Source of the DNA: Synechococcales cyanobacterium CNB
GTDB taxonomy: Bacteria > Planctomycetota > Phycisphaerae > Phycisphaerales > UBA1924
Reading direction: 5' to 3'
NCBI GenBank assembly: GCA_030263455.1
Contig: SZOZ01000012.1
Location: forward strand, 1-64,000
Length of the DNA: 64,000 bases
Shown piece by piece: positions 12,093 through 22,606 of the stretch (the first letter of the stretch is position 1; each line of letters opens with the position of its first letter). Position numbers and translations under genes: made by a program. The notes beneath the pieces are model-generated. The model had not been told where the DNA came from. It saw nothing but the letters and a program-made list of their open reading frames with translations, and did not search any database.

Positions 12093-13917
12093 TTACGGCG
12101 TCTCGGGCTGCTCCGCCGGCGCTTCGATCTCGTCCGGCGGCACGATGACCGGCAGTTTCTCGTCGTCCTCGCCCAGAAGCCGGGCGTAGTCGAGCGGGAT
12201 GTGCTCGACGCGGACGTCCATACCAGGCAGCGGCTCAAGCGAGCCGTCCAGTCGGACGCGGAGCTGCCCGGACGCGAGCAGGTAGTTCAGCACGGCGATG
12301 CGCAGGTCCGTCAACGCCTGGTCGCGGTCGTTCTGCGAGTTGAGCAGGTCGGTCAAGGCGTCGAGTTGCGTGCGCGTATCCACGAGGTCGGCCCTGATGC
12401 GCTGCTCCTCGAGCCGGCGCTCGTTGATCTGCACCTGCCGCTCCGCGAGTTCGAGTCGGAAGCGGGCAAGATCGATCTCGCGGACGCGGCGGCGAACGTC
12501 CACGACAACGTCGTCGCTGAACCGCTCGTACGCGCGCTGCTGCCGGTCGCGATTCAGGAGGGCCTGCCTCAGCTGGAGCCGCTCGATCTGGCGGTCGAGC
12601 GGCAGCGAGAGCGTCATGCTCGCCTCGTAGCGGGTCTCGTCAGGGTCGAACGCGACGCCTCCCTCCCGCGCGTCGGGATCGGTGGGAATGCCCACCTGCG
12701 CGCCGACTCCCAGGTCCGGCAGAAGGTTGTTGCGGGCCACGTCCACGTTCCGTTGCGAGTCGAGCAGCCTGTCGCGCCGGTTCTGGAGATCGAGCCGATA
12801 CGCCAGCGCGGCCCGTGTCGCCTCATCCAGGTCAACAACCGGCGCGGTCAGGCCGAAACTGACGCCCGAGAGGCGAACGGAGGTCTCGACCGGGATGCCG
12901 AGACGCACCTTGTAGCGGTCCAGTTGCAGCGTGAACTGCTCTCGCAGGCTCGCCAGCGTCGAGACCGCCTGCAGCACGCGGTTGGTCGCGTTGTTCAGGT
13001 CGAACTGGCTGATCCGCCCGGCCTCGAACTTCGCACGCTGCTGCTCCTCGAACAGACGAAGGCTCTGCAACTGCGAGACCTGGTTGTTGATGCGAGCCGC
13101 GGCCTGAAGCAGGCGGAAGTAGTCGTCCGCGATGCTCACGAAGTAACTCCGGCGAAAGTGTTCGAAGTCACGGGCCGCGTAGACAAGATCACGCTCCGAC
13201 TGGATCAGGCTCTCCTGCGCAACCGTACCCGCCCCCCTGAGCAGCGGCATGTTCGCGTCGAAGACCAGTTCCGAAGACTGCCGATACTGGCCCGAGACGC
13301 TCGACCGCAGGTCCTCGGTCGCACGCCACACCCAGCGGGCCTCCGCCTGCCCCCCGTAGGGCAGCCTCTGGTTAGCCCGCAGCGTGTTCACCACGCGGAG
13401 CGCGTTGTCGAAGCGCCCCTCGTCGCCCTCGCCCGAGAGCGAAACGCTCGAATCGTTGAACAGGCGCGGGCCCCACCGGTGCCGTTCGATCAGCAGCCGG
13501 ATCGCCGCGACCAGGTAGTCCTCCTCCGCGTCGCGGTACTCACGGCCTTCGAGCTGCGCCACCTCGAACGCACGGTCAAGCGTCAGCGGGATGTACTCGC
13601 CCGCTCCACCCCCCGCGGCCTGCTCGTGAAACCGCCGCAGGCGCTCGTTCACCCTACGCAGTTCCTCGTCGGCCGATTCCGCCTGCTCGCCCGGAACGTA
13701 CGACAGCGCACCGGTCGCCGGGTGCCCGGACCCCCGGCGATGAAGCCGCCATCGCCCGCGAGCGATCCTGAACGACCTTGGCGAGTTGACGATCGATCTT
13801 CGCCATCCCCCCCCCACAGCCGGCGGCAAGAAGCAGGAGGGACATGCAGCCGAGACCCGCCCACACATGGGAGCGGCGGCAGACGATCGGGCTATGGAAG
13901 GTGCCGTGCTTAGACAT
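12093..13917 (-). pseudogene. TolC-family outer-membrane efflux lipoprotein, interrupted by a one-base frameshift
   Basis: The 3' part encodes a TolC/OEP-type protein: long coiled-coil helices, FDLNNATNRVLQAVSTL and VDVARNNLLPDLG motifs, and duplicated beta-rich halves. TolC proteins form outer-membrane channels for efflux or type I secretion. The natural start is not in that frame. The frame from ATG 13917 gives a lipoprotein signal (SLLLLAAGCGGG) running to about residue 60. The two frames join at a run of five G on the minus strand (13731-13735); dropping one G yields a continuous 607-residue product. The total span of 1825 bp is one more than a multiple of three, which fits. It could be a sequencing error, a contingency tract or real inactivation. 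Confidence 0.75.
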
Positions 13918-14122
13918 CGCGGCCGCTCAGATCGGACGGGGGGGGCGAAGGTGTGAAAAAGAGCACTGTGTCCTCCTGACAATAGCCAAACATTGTGGCC
14001 GATCGTTCGGCACGCACCTATTCTGATCCTCTCCCGCACGGACTCGTGGGGCGGCCGCGGCAGCCAACCGGAACCGGGGCCAGAGCGTAGCCCCCGGCCG
14101 CCGCCCCTTCGACGGAGAGCCA

Positions 14123-16873
14123 ATGCCATCGGTCACCTTTGACGGCAGGAGCCTCCTGCTCGACGGACGACGACTCTGGATCGTCGGCGGCTCCATCCAC
14201 TACGCCCGCCTCCCAAGGGAAGTCTGGGCTGATCGCATCCGCGCCGCACGTTTCGCGGGACTCAACACGGTCGAAGCCCCGGTCGTCTGGGCCAGGCACG
14301 AGCCGCGTCCGGGCCAGTTCGATTTCGCGGGCGAGAACGACCTCCGATCCTTCGTGAAGATGGTCGGCGAAGCGGGGATGCACTGCATCCTCCGGCCGGG
14401 TCCGTATGTCGGGTCCGGCTTCGACCTCGGCGGGCTTCCCCCGTGGCTCACTTCCCTTCCGGGACTGCGCCTTCGCACCCAGAACGGTCCGTTCCTCGAG
14501 GCGTGCTCTCGCTTCATCACCGCGCTCGCCAAGCAGGTCGCGGACCTGCAGGTCACCAGCAGCGGGCGCGGCGGCCCCCTGCTGATGATCCAGAACGAGC
14601 ACGCGTGGACCTGCGGGCATGATGACCTCGCGCACGCCTACCTCGGCGAGTTGCTCAGGTATTACCGGGAAGCCGGCTTCAGCGTTCCCGTCATCAACGC
14701 CAACAACCTCTGGCAGTCCGTCGAGGGCGAGATCGAGTGCTGGTCCGGAAGCGACGAGATGCTCTCCGCGGTACGGCAACTCGGCATCGTCCGGCCTCGC
14801 AACCCACGAATCGTGATCGACCTGCGGATCGGACACGCCGCTTCCTGGGGTCAGCCCGCGCCAGACCCGCTCACGACTCCAGCCATCATGCGTTCGGCGG
14901 CACAAGTGTTGGCCGCGGGAGGGCAGTTCGTCGTCAACCCCTTCGCCGGCGGGACGAACTTCGGGTTCTCGGGAGGCAGGCTGCACACGGCTCACGAGGC
15001 CTTCGTCACAGCGTCCCACGATCAGGGCGCGCCACTCTCCGAAACCGGTGATCTGACCGAGTCAGGGCGTGCCCTGCGCAGACTCTGCACGTTCGCGTCC
15101 CAGTTCTCACGCATCTTGGCGAACCTCGACCCTGATCAGCGGCCCGTCCTGATGGACCCGGCCGCCATTCCCGGACATGGCATGGGGATGAGTCTGGCCC
15201 ATGTCCAAGGAACGCACGGCGGCGTCGCGTTCGTATTTGACGACCCGCCCGCACGTTCACGGGCACTTCGGTATGCGCACATCGTGCTGCCGGACGGTTC
15301 ACCCGTCGCGGTCCCGCTCTCCGCCCAGGGCGTGGCGTGGTGCCTGCTCGGCACGCGAATCGGGGCACGTTCGGAGATCGACTACTGCGCGCTCAATGCC
15401 CTCGCGACGTTCGGCCGGGTGCTGGTCTGCTTCGGCCCGGAAGGGTCGCGCGGCGTCGTCTCGGTCAACGGCTCTCCTCTGGAAGTGGAAGCACCACGGG
15501 GCAAGTCCGTCGATCCCTTGGTGGTCGAGCATGAAGGCGTCGTGCTGGTCGTGCTGAGCGAGGAGCAGGTGGATCGAACGCTCGTGCTGGATGACGCCAT
15601 CATCTTCGGTGCGGCGAGAGCCGACGCCGCGGGTCAGCCCGTGCCGGCCGCAGGCGCGCGCCACATGACGCGCATCGACGGCGAAGGCCGCGCGGAACGG
15701 ATCAAGATCGCCTCCGCCCCGGCAATGGCACGCAACTCCGCGCCGTCCTTCGGCGTTTGGGAGGCCGCCCCCGCCGACGACTTCGCCGCCGGCACCAGCC
15801 AGCGATACGCCGTCATCGCTGGGCCTGACGACCTGACTCGCCTCGGCGCGCCCTACGGCTACGGCTGGTACCGTCTCACCTTCCGTTCGTCGAAGGCAAA
15901 GCGTGTGAAGATGACCTTCCCTCACGCCGCTGATCGCCTCCACCTCTTCCTCGACGGCGAATCGCAGGGGATCATCGGCACCGGACCGGGCGCGGACCTC
16001 GACCCCGTTCTCCAGCTCCGCAAGGCCGAGCACACGCTCGTCGCGCTCGCCGACAACCTCGGCAGGCTTTCCGGCGGCGTGCACCTCGGCGAGCCGAAGG
16101 GCCTCTACGGGCACGTCTGGGAGACGACCAACTTCCGATCGGGCCGCATGAAACTCAGCGAGGAATCGCCGATCGAGCTGATGTCGTTCCGCACTCCCCT
16201 GTGGGAAGTGCGCCAGGGCGACGTCACCCACCCGATGCGCGCGACGTGGACGCTCCCCCACCGCCGAAAGACGCCGATCATCGTGACCATCGGCTCCTTC
16301 GTCGGGCGCGGCCTCGTCCTGCTCAACAACAAGCCCATTCATTACCTCGACCGCCCCGGCCCCGATCGCCTCGTCCTCGACTCCGAGATGCTCAGCCGCG
16401 GCAACAACACGCTCCAGATCGCCCTCGCGGCGGACTCCGTCGGCCCCGAAGGCGCAGAGGCGATGCTGAACTCGCTCGCCCCGTCGGTGCAGATCGTCGA
16501 AGGCACCAGGTGCATCTCGGAGAAAGCAGAATGGGCGTTCGCCGCGTGGGAACCACCGCCCTCGCACGCTTACTCCGATCAGCACAAGGCCGGCGGCCGG
16601 CGCGGACCCGTCTGGTGGCGCACCTCGTTCAAGGCGACGGACGACCGACCGCTCCTCCTCGACCTCACCGGCATGACAAAGGGGCAAATCTTCCTCAACG
16701 GACGCAATGTCTCGCGGTACTGGGTCGCCACGGCGACGGGCAAGGGCGTTCCGCCGCAGACGCGCTACCTCCTCCCCGGCCCCTGGCTCAAGCCCGGTGC
16801 GGAGAACGTGCTGCTCCTCTTCGACGAGCACGGCGGCAACCCCTCGCGCACGAGCCTGATCCACGCCGGGTAG
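14123..16873 (+). CDS. Glycoside hydrolase family 35 beta-galactosidase-like protein
   Basis: This 916-residue protein opens with the GH35 barrel: VGGSIHYARLPREVWADRI near residue 22, VEAPVVWARHEPRPGQFDF near residue 50, then ILRPGPYVGSGFDLGGLPPW near residue 91. The acid/base motif reads IQNEHAW with Glu159, in place of the usual NE(Y). GGTNFGF matches the later GH35 signature. Where the nucleophile Glu is expected, in the segment ending SWG, the sequence reads IVIDLRIGHAASWG, placing Asp233 there. The C-terminal half contains jelly-roll segments typical of GH35. ATG 14123 follows GGAGAG. No export signal is visible, suggesting an intracellular enzyme on beta-galactosides or another glycoside; activity is uncertain because of the Asp. 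Confidence 0.82.
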   Translation: MPSVTFDGRSLLLDGRRLWIVGGSIHYARLPREVWADRIRAARFAGLNTVEAPVVWARHEPRPGQFDFAGENDLRSFVKMVGEAGMHCILRPGPYVGSGFDLGGLPPWLTSLPGLRLRTQNGPFLEACSRFITALAKQVADLQVTSSGRGGPLLMIQNEHAWTCGHDDLAHAYLGELLRYYREAGFSVPVINANNLWQSVEGEIECWSGSDEMLSAVRQLGIVRPRNPRIVIDLRIGHAASWGQPAPDPLTTPAIMRSAAQVLAAGGQFVVNPFAGGTNFGFSGGRLHTAHEAFVTASHDQGAPLSETGDLTESGRALRRLCTFASQFSRILANLDPDQRPVLMDPAAIPGHGMGMSLAHVQGTHGGVAFVFDDPPARSRALRYAHIVLPDGSPVAVPLSAQGVAWCLLGTRIGARSEIDYCALNALATFGRVLVCFGPEGSRGVVSVNGSPLEVEAPRGKSVDPLVVEHEGVVLVVLSEEQVDRTLVLDDAIIFGAARADAAGQPVPAAGARHMTRIDGEGRAERIKIASAPAMARNSAPSFGVWEAAPADDFAAGTSQRYAVIAGPDDLTRLGAPYGYGWYRLTFRSSKAKRVKMTFPHAADRLHLFLDGESQGIIGTGPGADLDPVLQLRKAEHTLVALADNLGRLSGGVHLGEPKGLYGHVWETTNFRSGRMKLSEESPIELMSFRTPLWEVRQGDVTHPMRATWTLPHRRKTPIIVTIGSFVGRGLVLLNNKPIHYLDRPGPDRLVLDSEMLSRGNNTLQIALAADSVGPEGAEAMLNSLAPSVQIVEGTRCISEKAEWAFAAWEPPPSHAYSDQHKAGGRRGPVWWRTSFKATDDRPLLLDLTGMTKGQIFLNGRNVSRYWVATATGKGVPPQTRYLLPGPWLKPGAENVLLLFDEHGGNPSRTSLIHAG

Positions 16874-16892
16874 CCTTTCTCGGAGCACGCCG

Positions 16893-17438
16893 ATGCCGAT
16901 CGATCCCACGCGCTGGCAACAGGCAGCCTCGTTCGCCGCACGTGCCCACCGCCACGCCCTGCGCAAGGACGGACGAACGCCCTACTACGCGCACCCCACG
17001 AGAGTCGCCCTCATCGTCGCTGTCGTCTTCGGGTGCGAAAACCAGGTCGCGCTGTGCGCTGCACTGCTGCACGACACGATCGAGGACACGGACACGGACT
17101 ACGACGACCTGCTCGAGGCCTTCGGGCCGGAAGTCGCCGACGCCGTTGCTGCGCTCACCAAGAGCATGATCCTCCGCGAGGACTTGCGCGAGCCGGAGTA
17201 CGACGCACGCCTCGCTGCCGGCCCTTGGCAGGCTCGGCTGGTGAAACTCGCTGACCAGTACGACAATCTGTGCGAGCTCGACAACCGCCCGGACGCCCCG
17301 CCCGGGAGTGCCAAGCGCGCCCAGGCCATCGAGCGCGCCCGAAGGGCGATCACGCTCGCGCAGGCCGACGCCGCCCGAGAGTGCGTCGCCCGTGGCATCG
17401 AGGCGCTCAGCGCTCTCATGGCAAAACTCAGGCCGTGA
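16893..17438 (+). CDS. Small HD-domain alarmone hydrolase (MESH1/SpoT-hydrolase-like)
   Basis: This 181-residue protein consists of a single HD hydrolase domain of the RelA/SpoT type. AYYAHPTRVA-like sequence (YYAHPTRVALIV) near residue 30, LLHDTIEDTDTDYDDL with His60-Asp61, and VKLADQYDNL near residue 110 are the metal-binding blocks of (p)ppGpp 3'-pyrophosphohydrolases. There is no synthetase, TGS or ACT domain, so this is a stand-alone hydrolase like MESH1. It probably lowers (p)ppGpp or hydrolyses related pyrophosphorylated nucleotides. ATG 16893 follows GGAG after a 19-bp gap from the GH35 gene, so the two may be co-transcribed. Confidence 0.82.
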   Translation: MPIDPTRWQQAASFAARAHRHALRKDGRTPYYAHPTRVALIVAVVFGCENQVALCAALLHDTIEDTDTDYDDLLEAFGPEVADAVAALTKSMILREDLREPEYDARLAAGPWQARLVKLADQYDNLCELDNRPDAPPGSAKRAQAIERARRAITLAQADAARECVARGIEALSALMAKLRP

Positions 17439-17619
17439 CACGCGATCCCGGCCGCCCGCACGAGTGCGAACTCACCACCCATGCCTCAGTGCCCCGTGAC
17501 TTGGCGTCCTTTCTGCTGTTCAAGCCACGCTGCCCTGCGGCAGCCTCCGCACTCTTCGACGCAGAGCCGATCCCGTTCGACGCTCTCTTCGAACCCCCAT
17601 CGCCGCCATACACTCCCCT
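17439..17619 (+). other. Intergenic region with a leaderless-type promoter candidate for rlmN
   Basis: This 181-bp gap contains no gene I can support. TACACT at 17609-17614 lies five bases before the GTG at 17620. That is the -10 spacing expected for a transcript starting at or next to the start codon, and no Shine-Dalgarno sequence is visible. A -35 element is not convincing. Confidence 0.3.
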
Positions 17620-18768
17620 GTGCCCGACGTGACACCCAGCCCGCTCGCCCTCCCCTCGGTCGCTTTCGCCGACGCCTGCGCTCGGGCCGGGCTTTCCTCT
17701 CGCGTTCGTGCCCTCGACGACTACCGCGCGTTCCACCGTGCCGGCGTGATCGCTGACTGGATGAACGACGCCGCGCTCGCCGGCCCGATCGTGCGTGAAC
17801 AGCGCGAGGCGGTTGCAGAAGGCACGACGATCAAGTTCCTTCAGCGGCTGGAGCGAGGCACGGTCGCCGATCGCTTCCCCGAACACGTTGCCCTGCACGT
17901 CGAGAGTGTCGTCATCCCGATGATCGGTCGCGGCGGGGCGCGGACACACACGCTCTGCGTCTCCAGCCAGGTCGGGTGCGCCATGGGCTGCACGTTCTGC
18001 GAGACGGCCCAGATGGGCCTCGTTCGCTCGCTCACGCCCAGCGAAATCGTCGGCCAGTGGTGGGCGGCGCGGCACGTTCTCGGGGCGCCGATCCGCAACG
18101 TCGTGTTCATGGGCATGGGCGAGCCGCTCGACAATCTCGACGCGGTGCTCGACGCCGTCGCCATCCTGACCGATCACGACGGCCCGGGTATCGCCACGTC
18201 GCGCATCACCATCTCCACGGTCGGGCGGATCGACGGCCTGCGACGACTTGCGACGGTGATGGACCGACCTGGGTGGCGGCGGCTCGGCCTGGCCGTCAGC
18301 ATCAATGCCCCGAACGACGCCACACGCTCCGCCATCATGCCCGTCAACCGCGCAATGCCTTTGGCGGACCTGCGGGAGGCCATCCTTGCCGTGCCCGGCC
18401 TCGGACGCGCCCGCAAGATCTGCTTCGAATACGTCATCATCCCAGGCGTGAATGACGAGCCTCACCACGCCGACGAACTCGCGGAGTACCTCCGCCCCTT
18501 CACGGCCTGCGGGTCAAGCGACGGCCTGACCCGGGGCATGGTGAACGTCATTCCCTACAACCCGCGACGCAACTCCCCCTGGCCCGCTCCGATAGAGGAG
18601 AGCATCGAGCGGTTCGTGGGCCGGCTCGTCGCACGCGGCCTCTTCGTGCGCCGGCGACGCACCAAGGGTCGCACCCTCATGGGCGCGTGCGGCCAACTTG
18701 GCACCGACGAGATCAGACGCAGGCGGTTCGTGGGGCCGGGCGCGGGGGGCGTCATCGCGGGTTGTTGA
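17620..18768 (+). CDS. rlmN: RlmN-type radical SAM rRNA (adenine-C2) methyltransferase
   Basis: RlmN methylates C2 of A2503 in 23S rRNA (and A37 in some tRNAs) by a radical-SAM mechanism. The CX3CX2C cluster motif is [15 protein letters not shown], with Cys120, Cys124 and Cys127. The two methyl-carrying cysteines of the mechanism are also present: Cys113 in LCVSSQVGC and Cys357 in GACGQL near the C-terminus. [14 protein letters not shown] near residue 166 and [11 protein letters not shown] near residue 268 are typical. The CETAQMG variant of the usual CATGQMG is seen in some RlmN-like branches, so a Cfr/RlmN paralogue is possible. GTG 17620 was chosen for length. The 3' end overlaps the convergent pseudopilin gene by 17 bp. 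Confidence 0.88.
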   Translation: MPDVTPSPLALPSVAFADACARAGLSSRVRALDDYRAFHRAGVIADWMNDAALAGPIVREQREAVAEGTTIKFLQRLERGTVADRFPEHVALHVESVVIPMIGRGGARTHTLCVSSQVGCAMGCTFCETAQMGLVRSLTPSEIVGQWWAARHVLGAPIRNVVFMGMGEPLDNLDAVLDAVAILTDHDGPGIATSRITISTVGRIDGLRRLATVMDRPGWRRLGLAVSINAPNDATRSAIMPVNRAMPLADLREAILAVPGLGRARKICFEYVIIPGVNDEPHHADELAEYLRPFTACGSSDGLTRGMVNVIPYNPRRNSPWPAPIEESIERFVGRLVARGLFVRRRRTKGRTLMGACGQLGTDEIRRRRFVGPGAGGVIAGC

Positions 18769-19570
18769 TCCAGCCGTAGGGCCGGTTCCACTGCGTCCCG
18801 TAGATGCGGTACCAGTGGTCAGGCCCGCGAGTGGACGCGAAGACGTCGTTGGCCTCGAAGTCGCGATTCCCCTGGTAGCGAGGTTCGTCGCCGTCGTTGG
18901 GACCGACGAAGAGTTCGGTCGAGCCGTCAACAAACCACATGTATCCACCCTTGAAGTGGCGGATCGTGACCTGGTCCTGATTCCCCCACAGGCCGTCGCG
19001 GATGGCGTCGTTGTACCACCATGTGCTCTCTTCCACGAACACGAACACCGACCGGAAGTACGTCAGTTGCGGCAGAAGCGCGGGCGGCAGCTTCGCGGGC
19101 GAGTTGTAGTTCGGCGGGATGTACGCGCTGCGAACCTCGGACCCCAGCCGATACCCGCTCGTGAACGTCTGCATGGAGTAGTCGAAGTCGAGCTCCGACG
19201 TGCCCCCGTACCAGTTCGAGTTCTTCTTGTAAGTATCCCGGTTGTTGCGGCCCTTGCGCTTGTTCGTCGGACACGCCAGGATTTCTTCCGCCTTGTTCAC
19301 GTACTCGTACAGGTGTCCAGGCGCATCGTTCAGGCCGTCGCCGTTGGAGTCCGTTCGCGCCCAGTCCCACGAGAACCAGATCTCGTCCTTGTTGTCCTGG
19401 GCGTACATCGTGCTCGCCTTGCCGATCTGGTCCACATTCGACATGCACAGCGTGGACTGCGCCACCGCCCGCGCCTTGCCCAGCGCCGGCAGCAGAATCC
19501 CGATCAGCAGCGCGATGATCGCGATCACCACCAGCAACTCGATGAGCGTGAACGCCCTGGTCCGCACCAT
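18752..19570 (-). CDS. Pseudopilin-like protein with prepilin leader
   Basis: This 272-residue protein has a very short leader, MVRTRA, then [18 protein letters not shown] and [13 protein letters not shown], the planctomycete type-II-pseudopilin N-terminus. In the usual G/A-F cleavage site, Ala is at the P1 position here instead of Gly. The rest is Tyr/Trp/Asn-rich and contains a predicted calcium-type acidic loop (DSNGDGLND). The pattern near the end, [15 protein letters not shown], corresponds to the H-X9-DG motif of this family. ATG 19570 follows AAAGGGG. It probably sits in the inner membrane or is assembled into a pseudopilus-like structure; the function is unknown. Confidence 0.88.
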   Translation of the reverse strand: MVRTRAFTLIELLVVIAIIALLIGILLPALGKARAVAQSTLCMSNVDQIGKASTMYAQDNKDEIWFSWDWARTDSNGDGLNDAPGHLYEYVNKAEEILACPTNKRKGRNNRDTYKKNSNWYGGTSELDFDYSMQTFTSGYRLGSEVRSAYIPPNYNSPAKLPPALLPQLTYFRSVFVFVEESTWWYNDAIRDGLWGNQDQVTIRHFKGGYMWFVDGSTELFVGPNDGDEPRYQGNRDFEANDVFASTRGPDHWYRIYGTQWNRPYGWINNPR

Positions 19571-19723
19571 GCCCGTCGCCCCTTTCGCGACCACCCACGG
19601 GGAGAACTCCCCCTGACAGCATACAAGACCCGTCCACCGAATCCAAACGATCCTCACAAGAACCGGTCGGGGTTCACGCTCGTGGCGTAGACTCCCGGGC
19701 CGAGGCTCCGAGAACGGCCTCAG

Positions 19724-22426
19724 ATGCCACCCCGCGCCACCAAGCCGCCATCCCGTCTCCGGAGAACCGCACGGGTTACCGTCGCGGTCTACCTCGCGCT
19801 TCTCACGGCCTCGCACGCCGTCCAGAGCCTCGTCGGCTCGTGGTACGTGCCTCCCCCCGCAGAGGTCGGCGCACGCATCGTCGAGATCCATGCCACGGAC
19901 GAGGACGGCCCGGTCCCCGACCGCACCACGTCCATTGCCTACCTCGAGTGGGGCAGCGACCTTGCCGCACCGCATGCCCCCGTCGTCCTCCTCCATGGTT
20001 CACCCGGCCAGGCCCTCGACTTCGTCCGACTCGGCCCACTCCTCGCCCGCGACCGCCGCGTCATCGCCATCGACCTGCCAGGTTTCGGAAACTCGACCGC
20101 GCTCGCTCCGTCGTACTCCAACCGTGCCCACGCCCATGCCGTTCTCGAGGTCCTCGCCGCGCTCGACATCGAGCGCGCCCACCTGGTCGGTTGGTCGAAC
20201 GGCGGCGGCGTCGCTCTCCACGCCGCGGACATCGCCCCAGACCGCATCGCCTCGATCGCTCTCGTCGCCGCAACCGGCGTGCAGGAGACCGAGGGCACCG
20301 GCAGCTACTTCTTCGAGCGTGTCAAGTATGCCGCCGGGTTCGTCGCCGTGGTCATCGTGCCGGAACTCGTCCCGCACTTCGGCGCCCTTGCCGAGCGCGG
20401 CATGCGTCACGCCTTCATCCGCTCGTTCTGGGACACCGACCAGCGCCTCGTCGAGCCGGTCATGGAGCGGTTGACCGTGCCCGCGCTCGTCCTCCACGGG
20501 CACGACGACTTTCTCGTGCCCGCGTGGGGCGCGGTCGAGCATCACGAGCGCATGCCCACGAGCCGCCTCGTGCTCATTGACGCCTCGCACTTCCTCCCCT
20601 TCCTCCAGGCGGAAGAGACGGCCACGCACCTGCTCTCGTTCCTCGCCCGCCACGACATTCCCGGTGTGCCCCCTCTAACGTACGCCGCCGATCTCGCCCC
20701 GGACCCGCGAGTCGGCGTGGTCGGGAAAGCCGCTGAGCTTCTCGACGCGATCCGCGTGTTGCCGTGGTGGGCGGTCGGCGGCACGTTCGTTCTGCTCGCC
20801 CGCCTGCGACCGGAACACGCCGCCGTGCTCGCGGGCCTGCTGGTGGCCACGCTCCGGCTGGACTTCGGCCTGGCCGCCTTCGCACTCGCTGCGGGACTCT
20901 CGCTCCGTGCCCTCTCGAATGCACTTCCCGCGCTGCGCTGCGGCTTCCTCGACCCCGCCGATATGGACTGGGCACGCCGGTTCGCCGGCGCGACGGCCGC
21001 ACGTCGCGACGACCCGCTCCCTCAGCGCACGCTCTGGCACACCTTCACCGCCGTCCTGGTTTCCTGCTTCCAGCCCTGGCAGCGAGACGAAGCATCGCAC
21101 GCCCTCGGTTCGCTCCGTGCCCTCGGCCCGGCCGCGATGCTCGGCCTCGGCGCCGGCTCGCTTCTCTGGGCGACTCTGGTTCTCGTCGCCGCGACTGTCG
21201 CTGCCCAGGCCGTGCTCGAACCCCTCGAAGACTCGCTCGGTCTCGCGGGCGTAGCGCTCGCGTGTGTGGGCACGGTCCTCACCGTCCGCGCCGCGACCCA
21301 CGCCGTGACATGGTCGGGCCGGGGGCGACTCCTCGCAGCCCTCGACCGCCTGCCGCGCCACGAGTACTGGCCCCCCTTTGTCTTCTACCTTCCACTCCTG
21401 CCATGGATCGCCTGGCTCTCCATCCGCCATCGCGGCCTGATGATCTGGACCTGCTGCAACCCCGCCATCCCCTACGGCGGCGGAATCGTCGGCGAGAGCA
21501 AGACCGAGATTCTCCGTGCGCTCTCCGCCGCCGGACCAGCCGTCATGCCCTCCGCCCTCATCGAACCCGCCTCCGTCAGCGAGCGACTCCACGCCCTGCG
21601 GCGCACGATGCTCCATCCACACGACGTCGGACCCTACCCCGTCGTCCTCAAGCCCGACACCGGGCAACGCGGCTACGGCGTCCGCCTGATCCGCTCCGAT
21701 GACGATGCTCGACGCTACTTCGAAGCCATGCCCCGGGCCGTCGTCGTGCAGGCCTACCACCCTGGCCCGCACGAGTGCGGCATCACCTGGGTCCGCGACC
21801 CGCACGCCCCACCCGGCCGCATCGGCCGTATCTATGCCGTCACGCGCAAGGAGTTCCCCTTTGTCGTGGGCGACGGCCGGCGCACGATCGAAGAACTCCT
21901 CTATCGCGACCGTCGCTACCGCCGGCAGGCTGCTGTCTTCCTCGCCCGCTTTGCAGGCTCACGCGCCTGGGTACCATCGGACGGCGAGCGAGTCCGGCTC
22001 GCCCAGTCCGGCAACCACGCTCAGGGCACCCTCTTCCGCGACGGCGCGGACCTCATCACCCCCGCACTCGAAGCCCGCATCGACTCGATCATCGCAGCCT
22101 ATGCCTCTGCGGTCGGCACGCCGACAGACCCCGGCATCGACTATGCACGCCTCGACGCCCGGTACGAGTCCGACGACCTGCTCCGCGAGGGGCACGGCAT
22201 CGGCATCGTCGAACTCAACGGCACCACCGGCGAGCCGACCAACCTCTACGACCCGGGCCGGGCCGTCGTCTGGGCGTATTCGGTGCTGTTCGGGCAGTGG
22301 TCGCACCTGTACCGCCTCGGGGCATTGCGGCGGACGCAGGGTGTCAGACCGATCGGGCCTCGATCGCTCCTGGCAGCGTGGCGTGGATTCGCCCGGGGCA
22401 GACCCCCCTTCGGTGTGGCGGACTAG
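19724..22426 (+). CDS. Fusion of alpha/beta hydrolase, membrane domain and ATP-grasp domain
   Basis: This 900-residue protein joins three parts. Residues 1-40 include a signal-anchor helix. Residues 80-310 are an alpha/beta hydrolase: LLHGSPGQ oxyanion loop, GWSNGGG with Ser158, HGHDDF with Asp261/262, and DASHFLPF with His289. Residues 345-560 are hydrophobic segments without a recognised family. From about residue 585 an ATP-grasp domain follows: [26 protein letters not shown] with Lys643, a [12 protein letters not shown] block, and a metal-binding ELNGTTGEP with Glu830 and Asn832. ATP-grasp enzymes ligate a carboxylate to an amine or thiol. The hydrolase and the ATP-grasp may act on one envelope substrate; this is inference. 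Confidence 0.75.
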   Translation: MPPRATKPPSRLRRTARVTVAVYLALLTASHAVQSLVGSWYVPPPAEVGARIVEIHATDEDGPVPDRTTSIAYLEWGSDLAAPHAPVVLLHGSPGQALDFVRLGPLLARDRRVIAIDLPGFGNSTALAPSYSNRAHAHAVLEVLAALDIERAHLVGWSNGGGVALHAADIAPDRIASIALVAATGVQETEGTGSYFFERVKYAAGFVAVVIVPELVPHFGALAERGMRHAFIRSFWDTDQRLVEPVMERLTVPALVLHGHDDFLVPAWGAVEHHERMPTSRLVLIDASHFLPFLQAEETATHLLSFLARHDIPGVPPLTYAADLAPDPRVGVVGKAAELLDAIRVLPWWAVGGTFVLLARLRPEHAAVLAGLLVATLRLDFGLAAFALAAGLSLRALSNALPALRCGFLDPADMDWARRFAGATAARRDDPLPQRTLWHTFTAVLVSCFQPWQRDEASHALGSLRALGPAAMLGLGAGSLLWATLVLVAATVAAQAVLEPLEDSLGLAGVALACVGTVLTVRAATHAVTWSGRGRLLAALDRLPRHEYWPPFVFYLPLLPWIAWLSIRHRGLMIWTCCNPAIPYGGGIVGESKTEILRALSAAGPAVMPSALIEPASVSERLHALRRTMLHPHDVGPYPVVLKPDTGQRGYGVRLIRSDDDARRYFEAMPRAVVVQAYHPGPHECGITWVRDPHAPPGRIGRIYAVTRKEFPFVVGDGRRTIEELLYRDRRYRRQAAVFLARFAGSRAWVPSDGERVRLAQSGNHAQGTLFRDGADLITPALEARIDSIIAAYASAVGTPTDPGIDYARLDARYESDDLLREGHGIGIVELNGTTGEPTNLYDPGRAVVWAYSVLFGQWSHLYRLGALRRTQGVRPIGPRSLLAAWRGFARGRPPFGVAD

Positions 22427-22606
22427 CCGGCAAGGCCCGGTTGTGTTCCCACTGGCTTGCTGAACCCGATCTGAGTATGATGCGAACAAGGGGTACGGAG
22501 GGCCGGTTCTGGCCTTCCGGCAAAGTGGACGATCCGATCACGAAGGCCGCACAGCCGCAGCCGGTCGCCCGAAGCTCCGGACAGGCAGAACCAGAGGAGA
22601 CGCCCC

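Noticed and set aside
13918-14129. N-terminal extension of the TolC-like frame beyond 13917
   Set aside because: It overlaps the divergent GH35 gene and has no signal; the real start is in the other frame.
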